Shown here in pieces: positions 17,936 through 27,389 of a DNA stretch of 64,000 nt (within the stretch, counting starts at the first letter, position 1; each line of letters starts with the position of its first letter). The position numbers and the translations under genes are program-made. Source of the stretch: AP-15 sp963762575 (GTDB taxonomy: Bacteria; Pseudomonadota; Alphaproteobacteria; ATCC43930; CGMCC-115725); the NCBI GenBank assembly GCA_963762575.1, contig CAVXLL010000025.1, positions 1-64,000 of the forward strand, given 5' to 3'. Below the pieces are notes generated by a model. The model was not told where the DNA came from, searched no databases, and saw only the letters and a program-made list of their open reading frames with translations.

Positions 17936-20152
17936 ATGTCGTCCGTAGTTGCCGAGGCCACTGTCGGCGCAATCGCTTCAGAGGAAGACCCGCCGCCGCA
18001 GTGGCATGTGCTCGGCCGTCTCGAAAAGACGGCGATCGGGATCTGTGGCGCCGGCGGGGTCACTTCAGTGCGCCGCAGGGAACCGGCCGGCTGCCTTCTC
18101 TATGGGCCCTATTGGCAATTGCCCGCCGGCTGCTATCGGCTGAGCTTTCGCTGCCGCGCGGGAAAGCCGCGGCTGCCGAGCGAGCCCGTGCTCGGCGTCG
18201 AAGTCATCGCAATGAACCGGGTGCAGCTGGCCTGGCGCGATCTGACCGCCGCGGAATTGCAGGGCGAGACCGGCTCGCTCGATTTCACAGTGCCGCCGGC
18301 CCTGGGTCTCGGAGCCGGCGACGAAGCAAGGCTCGAATTCCGCTTTTTTCACCTGGGCAATGCCGATCTGACGATCACCGCGGTCGATCTCAAGGGCATG
18401 CCAGACGCGAAGATGCCTCCGGCCCCCCCGAGGGTGTGGCGAATGCTCGGGCGGCTCGATGGCGGCCGGCCCTTTCTGCAGCTGCCGGCGGGGCATTACC
18501 GGCTCGAAATCCGCTGCGGCGTCGGGGCCCCGCGCTTGGCCGCCCAGCCCGTGCTGGGGGTCGAAATCATCTCCCGGCGCCGCTGGCAAGATGGCCGCTC
18601 ATGGAGCTGGAATTCCCTGCTCGGCCTGCCGCCGCCAGGCGGGGCTCACTTGGCCTGGCGCGATTTTACCGCCGCGGAATTGAGCTGCGGAGCGGCATCG
18701 TTCGACTTCGAGGTGGCGACAGAGTTGGCGCTCGAAGGGGGCCAGGACATCCTCATCGGCCTCCGCCTCGCGCGTTTGGGCAAAGCCGGTCTGACTCTAA
18801 AGGCCGTTGACCTAAGGCTGATAACAGCGGCCGAAGCCGCGCCTGCACAGCGGGAATGGCGGCTGCTCGGCCGTCTGGCAAAAGGCCGGATCGGAGCCCG
18901 CGAAGCCGACTGCGTGACGGTCCGGAATTCCGACCCGCCGGGCTGTTTCCTCTCCGGCGGCCGGCCCCGGTTGCGGCTCCCCACGGGCCGATACCGGCTG
19001 AATTTCTGTTGTCGGGCCGGGCAGCCGCGAATGGCCTCGCAGCCGGTTCTCGCAGTCGAGGTGATTGCCAGGACGCGATCGCTTCGCATCCCTGCCCTGC
19101 GCGGGTCGGCCGAGCTGCGGGCGCGCGGAGAGTTCACCTCGGAAGCGCTGGCGGCGGAATGGGCGTCGCTCGATTTCGACGTGCCGCCGGAGTTGAGCAG
19201 CGAAAGCCGGGACGGGGTCGGCTTCGAGTTCAGATTCCTGCATCTGGGCAATGCCGATCTCACGGTCAGCGCGGTCAGCCTGCACGAGATCGGCAAACAA
19301 GATCGGCCGGCCACTGCGTCGACCTCTCTGGTCTCGCGGCAAAGAACGAGGGTTCTGATCATCGGAAACTGCCAAGCCCAAACGGTTCACGAATCATTGG
19401 CGCGCTCCGGCGAGTTCAGTGACCGGCTGGATATCAAATATCATTTCGTCGGGCTGCAACAAAATCTGCACGAGCAAGGGAGGTCCGAAGTAGAAAGCAG
19501 TGACATACTGCTGGTTCAAGACATCAGGGATTGGGAGAATTACCCTCTGAGGCCTCATATTCCGGACGATGTCCGGATCATCAAATTCCCACTGTTGCAT
19601 TTCGCGTCGTTGTGGCCGTTCGACCATTACAACGGGCCGGGCGACAAGGAAGCTTACGAACGCGAGTGGCCGAACCTGACTTTTCTCTACCACGACGGGC
19701 TGCTCGGGCGGCTGCGCAAGGAGATCCCCGACCGGGAACAGCGCCTACTCGCCTATCGCACGCTGTCGGTCGACGGCATCGTCAATTTCGTCAGACTGCA
19801 CGATTTCGAAAAGCGGCGCCTGACGGCGATGGACAAGCAATTCGGCTGTGAAATCGGCCAGTTCATCTTGGATAACTTCCAGAGACGAAGATTATTTTAC
19901 ACGACAAACCACCCGAACGGACAAATCATCGGAATGCTGGTGGAGTACCTGTTGCGGCACTTGGGGATCGATCGGGCCTCCCGGCCCACCGCCATTCTCG
20001 ACCATTTGAAGCGGTTGCAGGTGCCGGTGCATCCGAAGGTAGCCGAGGCGCTCAGGGTCAAATGGGCCGACACGAGCACCAAATATTTATATTGTGGCGA
20101 GCAGATCACCTGGGAAACCTATGTCCGGCGCTACATCGAACACTACGGATGA
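17936..20152 (+). CDS. Triple-repeat protein with C-terminal WcbI-like domain
   Basis: A 738-residue protein. Residues about 23-152, 168-293 and 308-449 are three copies of one module, each with WxxLGRL, a middle LPAGxYRLxxRCxxGxPRL block followed by PVLGVEVI, and an LGNADLT-type end (degenerate LGKAGLT in copy 2). The pattern predicts a beta-sandwich, perhaps carbohydrate-binding. From residue about 472 the fold changes to RVLIIGNCQAQTVHESLA, whose GNCQ motif is the hallmark of WcbI polysaccharide-biosynthesis proteins; FYTTNHPNGQIIGMLVEYLL near the end fits that family too. WcbI proteins are thought to act as acyltransferases on capsule sugars. No glycosyltransferase or capsule genes are adjacent, and no signal peptide is visible. 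The reading frame overlaps the PAS gene by 32 bases. Confidence 0.8.
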   Translation: MSSVVAEATVGAIASEEDPPPQWHVLGRLEKTAIGICGAGGVTSVRRREPAGCLLYGPYWQLPAGCYRLSFRCRAGKPRLPSEPVLGVEVIAMNRVQLAWRDLTAAELQGETGSLDFTVPPALGLGAGDEARLEFRFFHLGNADLTITAVDLKGMPDAKMPPAPPRVWRMLGRLDGGRPFLQLPAGHYRLEIRCGVGAPRLAAQPVLGVEIISRRRWQDGRSWSWNSLLGLPPPGGAHLAWRDFTAAELSCGAASFDFEVATELALEGGQDILIGLRLARLGKAGLTLKAVDLRLITAAEAAPAQREWRLLGRLAKGRIGAREADCVTVRNSDPPGCFLSGGRPRLRLPTGRYRLNFCCRAGQPRMASQPVLAVEVIARTRSLRIPALRGSAELRARGEFTSEALAAEWASLDFDVPPELSSESRDGVGFEFRFLHLGNADLTVSAVSLHEIGKQDRPATASTSLVSRQRTRVLIIGNCQAQTVHESLARSGEFSDRLDIKYHFVGLQQNLHEQGRSEVESSDILLVQDIRDWENYPLRPHIPDDVRIIKFPLLHFASLWPFDHYNGPGDKEAYEREWPNLTFLYHDGLLGRLRKEIPDREQRLLAYRTLSVDGIVNFVRLHDFEKRRLTAMDKQFGCEIGQFILDNFQRRRLFYTTNHPNGQIIGMLVEYLLRHLGIDRASRPTAILDHLKRLQVPVHPKVAEALRVKWADTSTKYLYCGEQITWETYVRRYIEHYG

Positions 20153-20609
20153 TGCCGTCCTCATCGACAGCGGCCGCTTGTCACAGACCATCGTCCGCGA
20201 AGCCCCTGACGCGATCGTTTATGCCGATGCCCAGGGAATCATTCGCTTTTGGAATCACGGCGCGGAGCGGGTCTTCGGCTATGCCGAACCCGAAGCGTTG
20301 GGCCAATCCCTCGACATCATCATTCCCGAGGGCCTGCGCGCACGTCACTGGGCGGGCTATTCCGCCACGATGCAGAGCGGGAGCACGCGTTACGGCGCAG
20401 GCGAAATTCTGGCGGTGCCGGCGACGCGAAAAGACGGACGGCGCATCTCGATCGAGTTCACGGTCCTGCCATTCCGGGACGATGCGGGCCGAATGGAAGG
20501 GATCGCGGCGATCCTGCGCGATGTAACGGTCCGTTTCGAGGAAACGCGGGCTTTGCGCCGGCAGCTCGCGGAGCGGTCTATTCCGCCGCCTGCGCCTGCG
20601 GCCGGGTGA
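20121..20609 (+). CDS. PAS domain protein
   Basis: A 162-residue protein that is mostly one PAS sensor fold: EAPDAIVYADAQGIIRFWNH, GAERVFGYAEPEALGQSLD, then IEFTVLPFRDDAGRMEGIAA and ILRDVTVRFEETRALR. The RxWNxGAE pattern and IIPEGLRARHW resemble haem- or flavin-binding PAS domains of the FixL type, although ligand binding cannot be judged. No kinase, GGDEF or output domain follows; it stops after a short helix. The start at 20121 lies inside the end of the WcbI-like gene, so translation is likely coupled. Its end overlaps the 3' end of the MscS pseudogene on the other strand. Confidence 0.88.
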   Translation: MSGATSNTTDDAVLIDSGRLSQTIVREAPDAIVYADAQGIIRFWNHGAERVFGYAEPEALGQSLDIIIPEGLRARHWAGYSATMQSGSTRYGAGEILAVPATRKDGRRISIEFTVLPFRDDAGRMEGIAAILRDVTVRFEETRALRRQLAERSIPPPAPAAG

Positions 20610-22858
20610 GCTCCAAAGCCTGCTGGGCAATCGCTGCCGCCGGGGCGTCGCCCTCGCCAGCGAGTTGCACGGTCGGGAAGGCGAATTTGATGCCGTTGGC
20701 GTCGAAGGCCTTTTTGATCATCGCCAGCGCCTGGCGCCGGATAACAAAATTCTCGCCGGGCAAAGTCATCATCTTCATTCGGAGCTGGACCGCGAAATCG
20801 CCGAATGCGTCGACACCCTGCATCTTCAATGGCTCGAGGATCAGTGGCGCAAATTCGGGGACCTTCGCCAGGTCGAGGCCGATCTGCTTGATCAGCTTTC
20901 TGGCCTTCTCGATATCGCTGTCATAGGTGATGCCGACCGTAAGCTTGTCGATGACCCAGTCGCGGCTCTGGTTCTGTACGGCTCCCAAGAGACTGAACGG
21001 AACCGTGTAGACCGCGCCGCGCTGATGCCGTAGCCTGACCGAGCGAAAGCTGAAAGCATTCGACGGTGCCCTTGTAGTTGCCGCTCTGGATGTATTCGCC
21101 GACCCGGAAGGCGTCGTCGAGGAGATAGAACACGCCGGCAATGACGTCGCGAACGAGGGACTGGGCGCCAAAGCCGATCGCGACGCCGAGGACGCCCAGA
21201 CCGGCGATCAGCGGTCCGATCTGAACGCCCAACGCCGCGAGCGCCATCATCACCGCAAATACGATGACGACGACGAACAGGATGTTGCGAAAGATCGGCA
21301 GCAAGGTGCGCAGCCGCGCCCGCCGCCGGGCCTCCTCGGTGTTCGGCTGGCCAAGATCGGCGCATTCGGCGAGCTTGCGATCGATCGCCGTCTTCATGGC
21401 GTGCCACAGCAAATCGGCGATGAGCAGGATGACGACGGCGCTCAACACGCCATCGGCGAGACGGGCGAATAATGTCTCCTCCGCGTGGAGGTGGGCGAGA
21501 TCGACACCCCAGCCCCAGGCCAGTACCGCAACTGCACCCAGGATCAGGGCCGCCCGGATACCGCGCTCGATAAAAACCGCGAGCACGCTCGGGGCGCCTT
21601 CGGCAATTTGCGGCGAACCCGGAGGTCGAAGCAGATGCTCGACCGCTCGGCGCGTGACGCCAATCGCGAGCGGCAGGGCGATGATGACCAGCAGCAGCCA
21701 AAAGCTCGCCATGGCGTGGGCTACCCAGAACACCCACAGCAGCACGATGCCGACCGTCAGCGCCGCGTTGCGCGCGCCGTGGCCGAAGCGACGGGTCACT
21801 GGCGACGACGCTTCAGTGCGGTTCTTGAGGGAGGCCGGCCGGCGCCACACAGCCTCCAGAGCAATCGCGAGTAGGCCGAGGCCGAGCACGTAGGCGACGA
21901 GCTGGCGCCCCGCCAACGACCAGCCGAGAGTGTCGAGCAGTCCGACCAACACCCAGCCGAAGGCGAACCAGCCCACGAACATGACGAGCCGCCGGTACCA
22001 GAAACGCGCGGCCACGGTATCCATCGGAATGATACGGAACCGCTCGTAACGCGGAGCCAGCAGGAAGCGGCCGACAACGATCGCGACACGCAAGACGAGA
22101 AAGGCGATCAGCAAACCGAACAGCATCTCGCGCAACAACGGCGGCCAATCGAGCGCGAGGAAGGGGCCGACGCTGCCGAGAGCAAAGGCGACCACCATGC
22201 CGACCGCAAAGGCAAAGCGAATGGCGACGAGATGCACGCGGCTCGCGACGGTTTCCAAGGGAAGCGTATCAAGATGGCCGCGACTCCTCTTCGTGACCTT
22301 GCCGAGGAGCCATTCGACACCCGTTCCCAGACCGACAAAGACCGCCAGCAGCAACAGGACCTTGGCCCTTCCGCGTGCGCCAAGTTCCGCGCTGACAAAA
22401 GCCGAGCCTCGCTTGAATTGGTTCGGCACATCGGGGATCGTATCGGCGAGGGCAACGATGTGCTCGCGGATCGCGCCGAGACGGGCATCGAGAACGTGCG
22501 GGGGCGACTCCTCTACGGTGTCGCGGGCCGATATGGCGGCCGACCTTGTCTCGTTCTGCTGCTTCAGCCATGTTTGAACCTTGGGGTCGGCGAGCAATGT
22601 CAACAATTGCTGGATTTGCGGCGGCGTTGCTTCGTCGCCGGCGGGAACCGAGCGGTTCGCAGCCGAGGCCGCGACTATCGCCGACAGCAAGGTGGCGAAC
22701 AGGATGCTCGCTGCAAGGCAGCTCCTCAGGGTCCGCAAAATCCTTACTCCCACGGCCGAGCCGACTCGTATGATCACGCTCGCCACTCGGCTCCAGGCTC
22801 GCAGAATCGAGTCGAGCTTTATTAAGCAAACTTTGTTTAACACTAAAGGAGAGCGCAT
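20578..22858 (-). pseudogene. Mechanosensitive ion channel (MscS family), frameshifted
   Basis: The N-terminal portion (about 21056-22858) has a signal-like segment SCLAASILFATLLSAIVAAS, several membrane helices and the MscS pore and beta region VQIGPLIAGLGVLGVAIGFG, AQSLVRDVIAGVFYLLDDAF and RVGEYIQSGNYKGTVE. One base too many at about 21056 then breaks the frame. The next frame continues exactly where the family should: AFSFRSVRLRHQRGAVYTVP, QNQSRDWVIDKLTVGITYDS and a C-terminal domain ending RPQAQAAE. If the shift is real, the cytoplasmic vestibule is lost. The precise start is uncertain; a GTG at 22753 just before the signal segment is one choice. A residual assembly indel would restore an intact large-conductance-like channel of about 725-760 residues. 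Confidence 0.88.
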
Positions 22859-23179
22859 TCAAGTTGCACGACCCCCTGGTTGTAGCGCATTTGTTTAAAA
22901 CCGTTTCCAATCACTTGCGCTCGGCCGCGCGGATCACCTTGGCCTCAGCTGACCATTGTAAAAGGCGGGGCGCCATCCCGGAACCGCCTACCCGTTGCAA
23001 AGCCCCCAGTTTCGTGGACAAAGATGGCGATTCCGCTCCAATCTCGAAGGTGGTACGCTAGCCCGAGCAGTATAAAGGGAACTGTGTATCGCGCGAGCCG
23101 CCGAGTGGACTGCCCTCACTGCCGCTTTCTCGCGCGGTTCCTTCGAGACGCGCGCATTGGACCAAGTTGTCGGCGCGCG
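22859..23179. other. Intergenic region without supported gene
   Basis: About 320 bases between the divergent MscS pseudogene and a secreted-protein gene. The first 60 bases are AT-richer (around ttaagcaaactttgtttaac, just inside the pseudogene side), which fits promoter elements. I see no credible gene, RNA or strong repeat. Confidence 0.5.
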
Positions 23180-23749
23180 GTGAGGATCACTATGGCGCTG
23201 ACTATCGCCGTCGTAGTCGGTTCGAACGGGAGGCTTGCCGAGGCGGACAGATTAGCTACGCGTCCAACTGCGGCCGGCAAGACTGAATGGAGCGTCTTCC
23301 GCGACCGGAGTTTCGGGATCGAGTTTTCCTACCCCGACAGTCGACGGGTTGCGCGCGGCTGCCATAGCAGCAATAAATGCGTCGCGCTGATCGATGGCTC
23401 CACGCCGACCGGCAGCTACCTCGCGGCTTTCGAGGTGTTTGGTGGCCCGCTCGACATGGTGGCTGTCGAGCGAGCGGTTTTCCAGAAGGAAGGCAGCAAC
23501 TGGATCGCCAATGGGCGTTCTGCCAAACATCCGGTCGAAATGATTGCGGGGCCCGGCTGGCAGGGCCTGAAATCCGTCGTGGATTGTGGAATTTCTGACG
23601 GCGGCGGCTTCCACGCCGGCGCAGGGGAATGCTTATGGGTGGTGGTCAGCAACGGCAAGCGGTCCGTAGTGGTAGATAGTGAAGGGATTGCCGGGCTCGA
23701 TCCAGACACCATGCGTTCCATTCGTTCGATCCGGTTCAACGCCCGATAA
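23180..23749 (+). CDS. Hypothetical exported protein
   Basis: About 189 residues when started at the GTG at 23180 (or 185 from the ATG at 23192). The start region RITMALTIAVVVGSNGRLAE looks like a short signal peptide. The mature part begins with TEWSVFRDRSFGIEFSYPDS, a motif seen in small periplasmic proteins that test for a YP-x-F-type fold, and ends with DPDTMRSIRSIRFNAR. Four cysteines (CHSSNKC, VVDCG and GECLW) could form two disulfides. No family can be named with confidence. It stands alone between a pseudogene and an endolysin-like gene. Confidence 0.65.
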   Translation: MRITMALTIAVVVGSNGRLAEADRLATRPTAAGKTEWSVFRDRSFGIEFSYPDSRRVARGCHSSNKCVALIDGSTPTGSYLAAFEVFGGPLDMVAVERAVFQKEGSNWIANGRSAKHPVEMIAGPGWQGLKSVVDCGISDGGGFHAGAGECLWVVVSNGKRSVVVDSEGIAGLDPDTMRSIRSIRFNAR

Positions 23750-23864
23750 TTGATAGATGCTGCCTGGAGCCGACAAACGCGCAACAAATCGAACCGCGAG
23801 CATCTTTGCGCGCCCGCTTTGATGCTGTACCTATCGAGTTTTATGAAACGGGGAGGAAGCAGTC

Positions 23865-24761
23865 ATGGCAATCGAGGTCGAGGACCTGCTCAATCGTATC
23901 GATCCGATCGCACCGGATGCGCGCCCCAACTACGTTGAGGCGGTTCGTGTCGGCGGCCCGCTCTTCGAGCAGCATGGGATCACTACGCCGTTGCGCATGG
24001 CACATTTCTTGGCTCAGGCGCTGCACGAGACCGGCTGCTTCACGGTTTTGCGCGAAAATATGAGCTATTCGGCGCCCAGATTGCTCCAAATATTCGGTGT
24101 CGGTAACCATTCGGCCGCGATCACGCCTGCGGAAGCGATCGCGCTCGCCCATCGTCCGGCGGATATTGCCGAGAGGGTCTATGGCCAGGGCAATCGGCAT
24201 AAGGCGGAGGAACTCGGCAACACGAAGGAGGGAGATGGGTTCCGCTATCGCGGCAACGGGATCTTGCAGATGACAGGTCGAGGCGCTCACCACGACATCG
24301 GCCTTGAATGCGAGGTCGATTTTGAAAATAATCCCGAGGCTGCGACGGCTCCCGAACACGCGCTGAAGCCGGCTCTTCAGGAGTGGACAAGGAAAGGGCT
24401 GAACTCGTTCGCGGACCTGAACAATATCCGCACGATAACCTTGAGAATTAATGGCGGGTACAACGGTATAACCGAACGAGAAGGCTTGTTCGATCGAGTA
24501 TTTCGTTTGCTGCAAACAGGCGGTCAACCGGTGGAAGTGTGGCAAGCCGGGGAGCCTGACGACGACATGAAGCGGGTGCAGGAATCGCTTAACAAGCTCG
24601 GCGCGGATCCCCAGTTGACGATTGACGGCCGCTTGGGCCCGGCTACGCGGGAGGCTGTAAGACGCTTTCAAGCAGCTGCCGGGATTAAGGCCGATGGCAT
24701 CCCTGGCCCGGTCACTAATGCCGCGATTCAGCTGGCGCTCGGCAAAGTCAGGGGAGCTTGA
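23865..24761 (+). CDS. GH19 chitinase/lysozyme-like enzyme with peptidoglycan-binding domain
   Basis: A 298-residue protein. The N-terminal two thirds match glycoside hydrolase family 19 endolysins: MAHFLAQALHETGCFTVLRE with the catalytic glutamate in HETG, MSYSAPRLLQIFG, DIAERVYGQGNR and GFRYRGNGILQMTGRGAHHD. The C-terminal part (about 225-298) is a PG_binding_1 repeat: VQESLNKLGADPQLTIDGRL, GPATREAVRRFQAAAGI, ADGIPGPVTNAAI. No signal peptide is seen, so release would need a holin, a phage-like system or lysis. A strong ggggagga site precedes the ATG. No other phage gene is nearby, so it is probably a domesticated endolysin. Confidence 0.9.
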   Translation: MAIEVEDLLNRIDPIAPDARPNYVEAVRVGGPLFEQHGITTPLRMAHFLAQALHETGCFTVLRENMSYSAPRLLQIFGVGNHSAAITPAEAIALAHRPADIAERVYGQGNRHKAEELGNTKEGDGFRYRGNGILQMTGRGAHHDIGLECEVDFENNPEAATAPEHALKPALQEWTRKGLNSFADLNNIRTITLRINGGYNGITEREGLFDRVFRLLQTGGQPVEVWQAGEPDDDMKRVQESLNKLGADPQLTIDGRLGPATREAVRRFQAAAGIKADGIPGPVTNAAIQLALGKVRGA

Positions 24762-24928
24762 TCAGGTTCGTTTTCCAGCGCGATCGAAGACAACCGTTCA
24801 ATTGCACTTTCTCGGGTTCTGCCGAAAAATAATTACGGCAAGCTGCTGAGGACCGAGCCGCGTCGAACTCCGACCGAATTCGACGTTGGCACATCGCGCC
24901 GTCGTCCCGCGTCGCCAAGGAGGCAAAA

Positions 24929-25816
24929 ATGGCTCTGAAGGATATCCTGGTCGGCGTCGATCCCAGCACTGCCGGGGAAGGCCGGCTCAAGCTCGCCCGC
25001 AACTTGGTACGAGCGCACCAGGCGCACATCACCGCTTGCTACGTCATGCGAGAGGAGCATGCTGCGCCCAGCCCAATTTTACCGGGAGTGCCGGTCAATC
25101 CCGGCCCTGGGGTTCTTATCGCGCCCGAAGCGGGGGCCAGGGTTGACCCCGCTTCTACTCCGGGTCAACCGGCAACGCGCGAAGCCGAGCGCGCCGAGCA
25201 GGTCGAACAGCTCTTCAGGACCGAGCTGCGGGCCCACGGGCTCGGCGGCGAATGGCACCTCTTGTCGCCGGGCGAGACCGCGGTCTTTATCGATCTTGCG
25301 AAGTCTTTCGATCTGACCATCCTCGGCCAGCTGTCGCCGGAGATCCGGTCGACGGGGTTTCGTCCGGACGAAATCATCATTGCTACGGGCCGGCCGGTTC
25401 TGGTGGTTCCGTATGCCGGCACGTTCGATACAGTCGGCAGGCGCGCGCTCGTCGCCTGGGACGGGACGCGGGAGGCCGCGCGTGCAGTAAACGACGCGCT
25501 GCCGCTACTGGAAAACGCCGAGGCTGTCACCGTGATGTTTGTCGGGGCGCGAGATACGGTCCTGGCGGAGCAACGCCCCTCGATCGAGCGGATCATCCAT
25601 CACCTGCAGCGGCACGGCATCCCCGCCCGGACCGAGGAGACCTTGCAGGGTGATCTCCGGATTTCGGACGTGCTGCTCTCCCGCGTCGCCGATCTCGGTG
25701 CCGACCTGATTATCGCGGGCGCGTACCACCATTCGCAGCTGCGGGAGGCGTTAGTGGGCGGGGTCAGCCGCGAGCTCCTCGAGCACATGACGGTTCCGGT
25801 GCTGATGTCCCACTAG
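24929..25816 (+). CDS. Universal stress protein, tandem UspA domains
   Basis: A 295-residue protein with two Usp folds. The first starts MALKDILVGVDPSTAGEGRL, and the second starts near residue 170 with RRALVAWDGTREAARAVNDA. The second ends with GADLIIAGAYHHSQLREALV and VSRELLEHMTVPVLMSH, the ATP-binding type C-terminus (GxxxxS/GGVSRELL). Such proteins are cytoplasmic and respond to stress or energy state. A good aaggagg site lies before the ATG. It is followed by a cupin gene and an oxidoreductase on the same strand, possibly one transcription unit. Confidence 0.93.
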   Translation: MALKDILVGVDPSTAGEGRLKLARNLVRAHQAHITACYVMREEHAAPSPILPGVPVNPGPGVLIAPEAGARVDPASTPGQPATREAERAEQVEQLFRTELRAHGLGGEWHLLSPGETAVFIDLAKSFDLTILGQLSPEIRSTGFRPDEIIIATGRPVLVVPYAGTFDTVGRRALVAWDGTREAARAVNDALPLLENAEAVTVMFVGARDTVLAEQRPSIERIIHHLQRHGIPARTEETLQGDLRISDVLLSRVADLGADLIIAGAYHHSQLREALVGGVSRELLEHMTVPVLMSH

Positions 25817-25913
25817 CCTCGCGTCCGCCAGTGCGCTCGCCTTGCCGGTCGCGCCGGAGCGGCATATCGTGATTTAATCAATGGCCTCGCTCACCGAACG
25901 GAGAGGAACCGAC

Positions 25914-26366
25914 ATGCCGCTGCCGCAGGACATCAGACCCGCCTTTCAGAATATTCAGGATACGCTGGTGCGCTCCGAGGCGCCTTGGATCGAGCAGACG
26001 CCGCTGTCCTCCGTCAAGGTGCTGTGGGTCGGCCATGAGACCGGAACCTGGGCCTCGCTGCATCATTGGAAGAAGGGCTACGTCGCACCACCCCACAAAC
26101 ATCTCGCGGGCGCCCACGCTTTCATTGTCTCGGGCAAGCTTCAGGTCAGAAACGGCGTGTTGAATGCAGGCGACTACGTGTATGAGCCGTCGGGCATTCT
26201 GCACGACGCGACGACCGCACTCGAAGACACCACCTATCTCTTCATCTGCAACGGCGCTGTGCTGTTCTTTGACGAGAACGGCTTTACGCGCTACACGAAC
26301 TGGGAAGTGATGGAAAAGCTGCGCTCGCAGCCAGCGACGAACATCCGAGCCGAGGCCGCCGAGTAA
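25914..26366 (+). CDS. Cupin domain protein (ChrR / dioxygenase-like)
   Basis: About 150 residues forming one cupin barrel. Metal ligands are visible in APPHKHLAGAHAFIVSGKLQ (H-x-H ... H) and in GDYVYEPSGILHDATTAL. The family includes the anti-sigma ChrR C-terminal domain and 2,4'-dihydroxyacetophenone-type or acetylacetone-type C-C cleaving dioxygenases, so either a small-molecule dioxygenase or a binding protein is possible. I chose the ATG at 25914, which has gagagga seven bases before it, over the ATG at 25881, which has none. Fifteen bases separate it from the next gene, suggesting an operon. Confidence 0.82.
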   Translation: MPLPQDIRPAFQNIQDTLVRSEAPWIEQTPLSSVKVLWVGHETGTWASLHHWKKGYVAPPHKHLAGAHAFIVSGKLQVRNGVLNAGDYVYEPSGILHDATTALEDTTYLFICNGAVLFFDENGFTRYTNWEVMEKLRSQPATNIRAEAAE

Positions 26367-26381
26367 TTCGGACTGCACGCG

Positions 26382-27356
26382 ATGAAGGCTGTCGTTTGCG
26401 AGGCGTTTGGCGGGCCGGAGGTCCTGGCGGTTCGAGAAATGCCCGACCCGCCAATGCCCGGCCGCGGAGAGCTGCAGGTTCGCATCCAGGCGCGCGGCGT
26501 CCAGTATGTCGACGTCCTGATGCTCGCCGGGAAATACCAGTTCCGGCCGGAACCGCCCTTCATCCCCGGCAGCGAGGGAGCGGGCGAGGTCGTCGCCGTC
26601 GGGCCGGGCGTCGCCGGGTTCAAACCCGGCGATCGGGTGATGAGCCGGCACCGGCTCGGTGCGTTTGCCCAGCTGGGCAATGCCACGGCCGAGGATTGCG
26701 ACCTGATCCCCTCCGCAATGAACCTGGAGGAGGCGGCCGTCTTCCGCAACGTCTACCACACCGCCTATCACGCCCTCTTGCAGCGCGGCCGGCTCAAAAG
26801 AGGCGACTGGGTCCTGATCCATGGCGCCGCCGGCGGCATCGGCCTTCCCGCGATTCAGATCGCCAAGCTCTATGGCGCCCATGTTATCGCGACGGCCAGC
26901 ACCGAGAAGAAACGCGCGGTCTGTCTCGAAGAGGGTGCCGATCATGCGATCGACTACCAGGCCGGCTTCCGTGACAAGGTGATGGAGCTGACGGGCGGTC
27001 GCGGCGTCGACATCGTCTACGACCCGGTCAACGGTCCGACTTTCGAGGAGTCGTTGCGCTGCCTCGCCTGGGCTGGACGCATCCTGATCCTCGGATTTCT
27101 CGGCGGCGCGCCGGCGCTCGCCCGCACCAACTACTTGCTGATCAAAGGTATCGAGGCAATTGGGGTGCGGATCGGCGGCCTCAATGAAGCCCACCCGGAG
27201 ATCGCCGCCGCCAACATCAAGACGCTCGTGGAGTTGGCTGCGCAAGGCAAGCTCAAGCCCCGGATCTGGCGCCGCTTGCCGCTGGAAAGCGCCGCCGACG
27301 CAGTGCAGGCCTTGATCGATCGCAAGGTTATCGGCAAGACCGTGCTCGTTGGTTAG
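26382..27356 (+). CDS. NADPH:quinone oxidoreductase-like MDR enzyme
   Basis: A 324-residue medium-chain dehydrogenase/reductase without structural zinc. The N-terminal catalytic domain starts MKAVVCEAFGGPEVLAVREM. The Rossmann motif HGAAGGIGLPAIQIAKLYGA is followed by ATASTEKKRAVCLEEGADHA, and the C-terminal end DAVQALIDRKVIGKTVLV is typical of the QOR branch. Such enzymes reduce quinones, enones or acryloyl-type substrates with NADPH. It follows the cupin gene closely and converges with the TamA-like gene. Substrate unknown. Confidence 0.92.
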   Translation: MKAVVCEAFGGPEVLAVREMPDPPMPGRGELQVRIQARGVQYVDVLMLAGKYQFRPEPPFIPGSEGAGEVVAVGPGVAGFKPGDRVMSRHRLGAFAQLGNATAEDCDLIPSAMNLEEAAVFRNVYHTAYHALLQRGRLKRGDWVLIHGAAGGIGLPAIQIAKLYGAHVIATASTEKKRAVCLEEGADHAIDYQAGFRDKVMELTGGRGVDIVYDPVNGPTFEESLRCLAWAGRILILGFLGGAPALARTNYLLIKGIEAIGVRIGGLNEAHPEIAAANIKTLVELAAQGKLKPRIWRRLPLESAADAVQALIDRKVIGKTVLVG

Positions 27357-27389
27357 GGGAAACGGGTCCGGGCGTTTTTGAACATCAGT

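Noticed and set aside
23865..24761. Prophage suggested by the endolysin-like gene
   Set aside because: No structural, replication, integrase or holin genes lie around it.
25878..27245. A 455-codon frame on the minus strand opposite the cupin and MDR genes
   Set aside because: It spans two recognised plus-strand genes and has no family motif; a GC-rich antisense artefact.
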